From Ignavibacteriaceae bacterium (GTDB lineage Bacteria > Bacteroidota > Ignavibacteria > Ignavibacteriales > Ignavibacteriaceae): a stretch of DNA of 34,812 bases. The first letter of the stretch is position 1; each line of letters begins with the position of its first letter. A program made the position numbers and the translations under genes. The stretch lies in the NCBI GenBank assembly GCA_013388525.1, contig JACAFA010000189.1, positions 1 through 34,812 on the forward strand. The letters are read 5' to 3'. Shown here in pieces: positions 33,000 through 34,812 of this stretch. Below the pieces are notes generated by a model, which was given only the letters and a program-made list of their open reading frames with translations, made no database searches and was not told where the DNA came from.

Positions 33000-34193
33000 C
33001 TATTTAACGTGGAATTCTACTCTTCTGTTATAGAATCTGCTTTCAGGATCAGACTCTTTGAATAACAATTCTCTCTTACCTTTACCTGAGGTTGTTAATC
33101 TGCCGGCATCAACACCTTTTGCCACGAGATATTTCTTCACAGCTTCTGCTCTCTTAAGTGAAAGCTCATCATTAAACTTGTCAGAACCAATTTGATCTGT
33201 GTGACCCTGAATTTCGACACTAACATCTTTATGTGCAAGCAATATTGCAGCAGCATTATCAAGAACAGCATATGATTCTGGTCTTAAGGTTGCTTTGTTA
33301 AAGTCGAAGTTTACGCCAACAAGAACCCATTTATCTTCCATTTTAGCAGGTCCCATACATTTCTTAACAATTTCACAAATTCTGTCATAATCAACTTCAG
33401 TAGGCATTGTCTGATATCTTCTGACGATGTCCTCAACTCTATTATAATCAACTTCGCCTATACCAGTATAAAGCTGGCAATACTTTGAAGGTTCGCCCTT
33501 GCTGAAGTAATAGAGAAGTCCGAGGTCAGCGTGAATCCAACTATCATTTGAGTTACCGCCAAAGAAACTACCACCAAAGAAACCATCCTGACTTCCATCT
33601 CTTGTATCTCTGCCATCAATTTTGCTGTTACCCATTGTATGGTAGGTTCCCTCACCGCGTATTCTCCAATCCTCACCGATTCTTATTTCAATACCAGCAC
33701 CAAGATTAAATTGTGCGCCAGTGTTTGATTCTTCATTTAATTCGCTTTCGGAAACTTCATTACCAAGAGCATCATAAATAATTGCATTTTCAGGTTTATT
33801 ATAATTTACACCGATACCTGTAACCAGAAACAATGACCATGGTTCGCAAGGGTTGAAATAATAAAGAAGATCAAGATCTCCAGTAATCATATTATTTGAA
33901 ACATATTCGCCATTGTTAGCGATATAGTTTTCATAATATTGAGCAGCTACGTGATTGTATGAAGCTTTGATTCTCGAAGCAACATGCTCTGACCAGTTTC
34001 TTTGAATTAGGAGATGACCTCCATAAAATTCACTGGTGTTTAAAGATGCACCATTAATGCCAACATACATTGGATAGGTAAAACCAAATCCAAATGCCCA
34101 TGAATCAGAAGCGACGAATCTGTCCTGCGCAAAAGAATTACTCATGAAGAGTAAAACTGCAGAAAGTGAAAGAATACTGAAAAGATTTTTCAT
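33000..34193 (-). CDS. OmpA family outer-membrane protein
   Basis: A 397-residue exported protein. It has a signal peptide (residues 1-22, ending 'SNSFAQ'), an N-terminal beta-barrel region (roughly 25-230) with Gly- and aromatic-rich strands, and a C-terminal OmpA domain (about 285-397) that binds peptidoglycan. The OmpA motif is clear: 'VNFDFNKATLRPESYAVLDN', 'VEIQGHTDQIGSDKFNDELS', 'RAEAVKKYLVAKGVDAGRL' and 'NRRVEFHV'. It likely anchors the outer membrane to the cell wall. The start is preceded by a GAGGG site. The gene is a single-gene unit: a possible promoter lies upstream and a strong terminator downstream. Confidence 0.92.
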   Translation of the reverse strand: MKNLFSILSLSAVLLFMSNSFAQDRFVASDSWAFGFGFTYPMYVGINGASLNTSEFYGGHLLIQRNWSEHVASRIKASYNHVAAQYYENYIANNGEYVSNNMITGDLDLLYYFNPCEPWSLFLVTGIGVNYNKPENAIIYDALGNEVSESELNEESNTGAQFNLGAGIEIRIGEDWRIRGEGTYHTMGNSKIDGRDTRDGSQDGFFGGSFFGGNSNDSWIHADLGLLYYFSKGEPSKYCQLYTGIGEVDYNRVEDIVRRYQTMPTEVDYDRICEIVKKCMGPAKMEDKWVLVGVNFDFNKATLRPESYAVLDNAAAILLAHKDVSVEIQGHTDQIGSDKFNDELSLKRAEAVKKYLVAKGVDAGRLTTSGKGKRELLFKESDPESRFYNRRVEFHVK

Positions 34194-34232
34194 AAGGATA
34201 CCCTCATATTATTGTGATAGATAAGTTTATTT

Positions 34233-34261
34233 TAATCATTTTACAATTAGCTATAAGTCAA
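34233..34261 (-). promoter_or_regulatory. Possible promoter of the OmpA-family gene
   Basis: On the minus strand TTGACT and TGATTA are separated by 17 bases and lie about 40 bases upstream of the start codon. The -35 element is good and the -10 element weak. Confidence 0.4.
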
Positions 34262-34455
34262 TAACTCTTTTACAATTGATTGCTAAAATATTATAAAAGT
34301 TTAATAAAAACAATAATTTCGACTGAAATCGGTTAAATTCATAAGCAATATGTAAACAAAAACCTCTCCAAAGCATATCTTAATATTTAGCGATTTTAGA
34401 TTAAATATGTTATTTTTTCTTACGTAAATTTTTCTTAAGTGTAAAAAAATCTATG

Positions 34456-34530
34456 CGGGGTGTAGCGCAGCCTGGCTAGCGCGCTTCGTTCGGGACGAAG
34501 AGGTCGGGGGTTCGAATCCCCCCACCCCGA
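34456..34530 (+). tRNA. tRNA-Pro (anticodon CGG)
   Basis: The 75-base sequence folds fully. The acceptor stem is CGGGGTG paired with CACCCCG, and the discriminator base is A. The D stem is GCGC/GCGC. The anticodon stem is CTTCG/CGAAG with loop TTCGGGA, so the anticodon CGG (34491-34493) reads the proline codon CCG. The T stem is GGGGG/CCCCC around TTCGAAT. The 3' CCA is not encoded and must be added after transcription. It stands alone and faces the converging outer-membrane protein gene. Confidence 0.97.
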
Positions 34531-34545
34531 CTTGATAAGCTTCTA

Positions 34546-34812
34546 TTAAAATCCTACTCCTGCACCAAAACTGATAAAAGGTTCCCCAGATTCATACGGA
34601 GAATTTTCATCATTGATTACATCAAATAAAACTTCAGCAAAAAGCCAAACGTTTGGTCCAACATTTTGAGAGAAACCACCGCCTAATAATAAGTAAGGAA
34701 CCCAATAGCGCTCTGTATTATAAGTGTTATTTACTGTGTTAAATGAACTTATATTTTCATAACTCCAGTATGCAAACTCTGCATGAGCATAAAGTTGTGG
34801 AATTATTCGGTA
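34546..34812 (-). CDS. Outer-membrane beta-barrel protein, C-terminal part
   Basis: The last 88 residues of a gene that continues beyond the right edge. The stop codon is TAA at 34548-34546, directly followed by TAG. The sequence is made of alternating polar and aromatic residues: 'QLYAHAEFAYWSYENISS', 'RYWVPYLLLGGGFSQNVGP', 'NVWLFAEVLFDVINDE', and a final strand 'PFISFGAGVGF'. A C-terminal aromatic residue (Phe) after an amphipathic strand is the usual signal for outer-membrane barrel assembly. This is consistent with an outer-membrane protein of the OmpW or porin-like kind; the exact family cannot be given. It converges with the tRNA gene, 15 bases away. Confidence 0.7.
   Translation of the reverse strand, partial: YRIIPQLYAHAEFAYWSYENISSFNTVNNTYNTERYWVPYLLLGGGFSQNVGPNVWLFAEVLFDVINDENSPYESGEPFISFGAGVGF

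Noticed and set aside
34262..34455. Small gene or regulatory RNA in the AT-rich gap between the OmpA-family gene and the tRNA
   Set aside because: Only AT-rich sequence without an open frame of note, hairpin or clear tRNA promoter was seen.

Overview
The window is a chromosomal segment of an AT-rich, Gram-negative bacterium. The most likely source is the Bacteroidota/Chlorobi/Ignavibacteria side of the tree. This placement is inferred from gene content, not from a marker-gene comparison. Supporting signs are several secreted or outer-membrane proteins, a fused SpmA-SpmB protein, a very large NtrY-type kinase, a TIGR02757 gene, a stand-alone four-helix-bundle (IVP/S23-like) gene and a tRNA without an encoded CCA. 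The groES promoter looks sigma70-like (TTGACA, 17 bp, TATTTT).

Layout. 1-2701 (minus): the start of a PepD-type dipeptidase, a PqqD-like protein directly before it, and an OPT peptide transporter. 2900-3386: a four-helix-bundle gene bracketed by two arrays of degenerate 7-bp units in opposite orientation, a possible mobile cassette. 3383-4174 (minus): TIGR02757 protein. 4243-8239 (plus): ankyrin-repeat protein, small outer-membrane-type protein, DUF1579 protein, GNAT acetyltransferase and UDP-glucose dehydrogenase. 8262-9776 (minus): pdxJ and a CPBP membrane protein. 9878-11927 (plus): groES-groEL under a perfect CIRCE operator, then a strong terminator. 12144-14557 (plus): a two-gene ABC transporter.

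14643-28965 (minus) is a tightly packed nine-gene run. In transcription order it holds a DUF4783-like secreted protein, the NtrY-like kinase, an AddA-like helicase-nuclease with a probable Fe-S nuclease domain, a small unrecognised protein, the SpmA-SpmB fusion, a D-2-hydroxyacid dehydrogenase, an alanine-dehydrogenase-family protein, a CoA-transferase and a calcineurin-like phosphatase. 29033-29842 is an FN3 lipoprotein. 29975-32816 is a pyrimidine operon, pyrR-pyrB-pyrC, preceded by a 19-codon upstream ORF and a hairpin that hides the pyrR ribosome-binding site. 33000-34193 is an OmpA-family protein. 34456-34530 is tRNA-Pro(CGG), and the window ends inside an outer-membrane protein gene.

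Most genes are housekeeping. The points most worth a second look are the heptamer-flanked four-helix-bundle cassette, whose array also carries the stop codon of the neighbouring gene; the pyrR leader; and the alanine-dehydrogenase homologue that appears to lack both classical catalytic residues (Lys75 and His96). No stretch longer than 300 bases is without a gene.
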